Shown piece after piece: positions 62,282-64,000 of a DNA stretch of 64,000 nucleotides. Below the pieces are notes generated by a model, which saw nothing but the letters and a program-made list of their open reading frames with translations, was not told where the DNA came from and ran no database searches. Both the position numbers and the translations under genes were made by a program. This DNA is from Terriglobales bacterium. Lineage in GTDB: Bacteria; Acidobacteriota; Terriglobia; Terriglobales; Acidobacteriaceae. The first letter of the stretch is position 1; each line of letters opens with the position of its first letter. The stretch is taken from NCBI GenBank assembly GCA_035691485.1, contig DASSIZ010000103.1:1-64000 (forward strand), in the 5' to 3' direction.

Positions 62282-63391
62282 TCAACCGCTGTGGCGTATG
62301 TGCATCACGTCGCCGTCCTTTACAACGTAGTCCTTGCCCTCCAGTCGCAAGGTGCCCTTGGCGCGTGCATTGGCTTCCGAGCCGGCGTCAAGCAGTTGGT
62401 CCCAATGAATTGTCTCGGCGCGGATGAAGTGATGCTCGAGGTCAGTGTGGATCACGCCGGCGGCATTGACGGCCCTGGTGCCGCGCTCGATGGTCCAGGC
62501 GCGGCACTCATCCTCGCCAACGGTAAAGAACGAGATGAGACCGAGTAGCTCGTAGGTTTTACGGATCAAGCGTGTAAGACCGCTTTCGGTCATGCCATAG
62601 CTGGAAAGAAACTCGGCGGCATCGGCGTCCGGCATCTCGGCCAGTTCCGCCTCCACCTTGCCGGCAATGGCCGTGGCGCCAGTATTGCGGCGCGAGGCAG
62701 CTTCCTTCAAATTGGATTTCTCGACCGCCTGTTCCAGTTCGCGTCCGAGCTCCGGACTCTCGCCGATGTTGAGCACGTGCAGGATGGGTTTCTCGCTCAG
62801 GAACATGAAGCCGCGGATGCGCTTCTTGTCCTCGGCGATGATTTCCATTTCGCGCAGCGGGCGCTCCTGCTCGAGAAACGCTTTGCAGCGCTGCAGCAAG
62901 TCAAATTCTTTTTCCAACTCGGGCGTTTTCTGCTTTTTCAGGTCTTTTTGCAGGCGCTCCAGACGTTTCTCCACCTGGCCAAGATCGCTGATCATGAGGT
63001 CAAAATCGACGTTCTGAGTGTCGCGCAAGGGGTTGACGTCGCCGACGTGCGGGATGGAAGGATCGTCGAAGGCGCGAATGACGTGCGCGATGGCATCGAC
63101 CTGGCGGATGTTGGTGACAATGGCATCGCTCAGCCCTGCTCCCGCCTTGGCTTCCGCCTTGGAAGAATGCGCAGGCATAGCGGCGACATCGACATACTCC
63201 ACCGACGCGTGCACCAGCTTGCGGGGATTGTAGAGAGCGGCGAGGCGGTCGAGGCGGTCGTCCGGAACCTTGGCAACGCCGACGTGCGCCTCGCGTGGGT
63301 TGACGTGCGCCGGGGCAAGCTGCGCCTTGGTAAGGATCTTGAACAGCGATGTTTTGCCTACCTGCGGCAGGCCAATGATGCCGGTCTTCAT
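62282..63391 (-). CDS. ychF: divergent YchF-like ATPase/GTPase
   Basis: A 369-residue Obg-related nucleotide-binding protein. The P-loop is GLPQVGKTS (canonical YchF GLPNVGKST). The specificity motif region is ILHVLNIGE, an NxxE-type (ATP-preferring) motif, in contrast with the NKxD of GTPases. The switch II region reads DVAAMPAHSSKAEAKAG in place of the canonical DIAGLVKGASKGEG, so the DxxG glycine is lost. A coiled-coil hairpin (residues about 128-180) and the C-terminal TGS domain (FFTVGEDECRAWTIERGTRAVNAAGVIHTDLEHHFIRAETI...GKDYVVKDGDVMHIRHSG) are complete. The canonical protein associates with ribosomes; whether this one does is open. Confidence 0.88.
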   Translation of the reverse strand: MKTGIIGLPQVGKTSLFKILTKAQLAPAHVNPREAHVGVAKVPDDRLDRLAALYNPRKLVHASVEYVDVAAMPAHSSKAEAKAGAGLSDAIVTNIRQVDAIAHVIRAFDDPSIPHVGDVNPLRDTQNVDFDLMISDLGQVEKRLERLQKDLKKQKTPELEKEFDLLQRCKAFLEQERPLREMEIIAEDKKRIRGFMFLSEKPILHVLNIGESPELGRELEQAVEKSNLKEAASRRNTGATAIAGKVEAELAEMPDADAAEFLSSYGMTESGLTRLIRKTYELLGLISFFTVGEDECRAWTIERGTRAVNAAGVIHTDLEHHFIRAETIHWDQLLDAGSEANARAKGTLRLEGKDYVVKDGDVMHIRHSG

Positions 63392-63400
63392 AAGAAAGTA

Positions 63401-63423
63401 GCGCCAGGGGCCAGGAGTTAGAG
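63401..63423 (-). repeat. dispersed intergenic word (CTCCTGGCCCC type)
   Basis: On the minus strand it reads TAACTCCTGGCCCCTGGCGC, just upstream of the ychF start. It is similar to CGCTGGCCCCTGGCCCTGG at 41645-41670 and AACTCCTGACGTCTGGCTAC at 14405-14424. Confidence 0.45.
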
Positions 63424-63493
63424 AGCGCGGAGCCGATCAACGCGAATCTGCTGCGAACTCGAAACTATTGATGATACCAAGTGCGCAGGCAAA

Positions 63494-64000
63494 TCAGGCG
63501 CGGGTGGAGTGGGAGCGCGCGCTGAGCGCGTTCACAACGGGAATCGTCCACTGGCCGGCGACCAGATAGAGCGTCACCAGACCGAGCAGCAGCACCACCA
63601 CTTCCAGCCCGGTAGACCAGCGGTGAAGCTGGTTGAACGCAATGCGGCGCGCGTCGGCGGCAGGGATGGCGTCGATTTCGCCCATCTCGGCGCGAAGCGC
63701 GGCCATCTTCGAGCTGACGACAATTTGCGAGAGCAGCGTCATCACCGTCATCAGCAGTACCAGGACATTGCGCGCGGAGAGGGCCTGCACGTTACCCGTG
63801 CTGGCGAACGCTTCGAAGAAGGAACAAATGAGGAAGACACCGCCGCAGATGGCGCCGATCCAGTGCAGCGTCGCGAGGGTGCGCGTGACCACCAGTCCCG
63901 AGAGATGACGCGTGGGCAGAATGCTGAACAGGGCGGGGGCGACCACGAACGAGAAGAAGATGATTCCGCCCACCCAGATCACCATCGAGAGCAGCATGAA
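63494..64000 (-). CDS. DUF4149-like membrane protein (5' end outside window)
   Basis: At least 168 residues with four hydrophobic segments, beginning within the window with MLLSMVIWVGGIIFFSFVVAPALFSILP. The reading frame is open to the window edge, so the true start is probably beyond 64000. The arrangement (helix with GGIIFFSFVVAPALF, conserved Arg/Leu-rich loops, ADARRIAFNQLHRWSTGLEVVVLLLGL) fits the DUF4149/YozB-like membrane family. Function unknown. Confidence 0.65.
   Translation of the reverse strand, partial: FMLLSMVIWVGGIIFFSFVVAPALFSILPTRHLSGLVVTRTLATLHWIGAICGGVFLICSFFEAFASTGNVQALSARNVLVLLMTVMTLLSQIVVSSKMAALRAEMGEIDAIPAADARRIAFNQLHRWSTGLEVVVLLLGLVTLYLVAGQWTIPVVNALSARSHSTRA

Overview
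The window looks like chromosomal DNA from an Acidobacteriota bacterium (Terriglobia/Koribacter-like). It is GC-rich. It carries a secreted protein of the 'VWFA-related Acidobacterial' type, a SpoIVB-like S55 peptidase, a large Ser/Thr kinase with a helical-repeat tail, several beta-propeller secreted proteins and many signal-peptide proteins of unknown role. The placement is inferred from gene content; there is no rRNA here to confirm it. I found no CRISPR array, transposase, integrase, prophage or tRNA.

Layout. 1-4054: start of selB (minus), then purL-purF. 4064-8341: a ferredoxin/metallo-beta-lactamase fusion, then a thiol-redox cluster (CcdA, TlpA-like thioredoxin, DsbD-alpha-like domain) that works as a split DsbD, then a GNAT enzyme and a racemase-like protein. 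8352-13418: a pilin-like small protein, an amino-acid permease divergent from an orphan Rieske oxygenase, trmO, a beta-barrel-like protein and a monohaem cytochrome c. 13557-21687: an aromatic amino-acid block (trpC, trpF, trpB, trpA, chorismate mutase, DAHP synthase, then tyrA), interrupted by an oppositely oriented DCC-lipase maturation factor fusion; trpE, trpG and trpD are not here. 21749-30518: Sel1-repeat protein, LigD without polymerase domain, ABC-2 exporter, TolB-like propeller, ABM, Nudix and DinB proteins. 30525-30756: a strong candidate for a free-standing structured RNA on the minus strand with its own terminator. 31017-36122: ZIP metal transporter, two tandem small membrane proteins with a histidine-kinase-like H-box but no ATPase domain, and a divergent VWFA / S55 peptidase pair. 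36451-44066: FNR-like regulator with a Cys-rich partner, a large propeller protein, an isoprenylcysteine-methyltransferase-like membrane protein, and LolC/LolD. 44185-51588: ClpC, a 62-residue protein, a helical-repeat secreted protein and the 1154-residue Ser/Thr kinase. 52044-64000: a 77-residue protein, a Ycf48-like protein, a 37-residue membrane micropeptide with a near-consensus leaderless promoter, an HtrA-like protease, glutaredoxin, ClC channel with MarR regulator, purB, an acetyltransferase, an Abhydrolase_10-like protein, a divergent YchF and a DUF4149-like membrane protein.

Three signals cut across the genes. (1) Several first-in-operon genes without a ribosome binding site have a -10-like hexamer ending exactly 7 nt before the start codon, which suggests leaderless mRNAs. 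(2) Intergenic gaps contain recurring degenerate 'words' (GCTAAGAGCTAAAAGC, CCAATTCCAATTT, AGGTTTCAAGGTT, AGAAGTCAGAAGT and CTCCTGGCCCC-type), an apparently dispersed non-coding repeat class. (3) One such repeat, in inverted copies, supplies near-identical C-terminal tails to two unrelated convergent proteins, PurB and an acetyltransferase.
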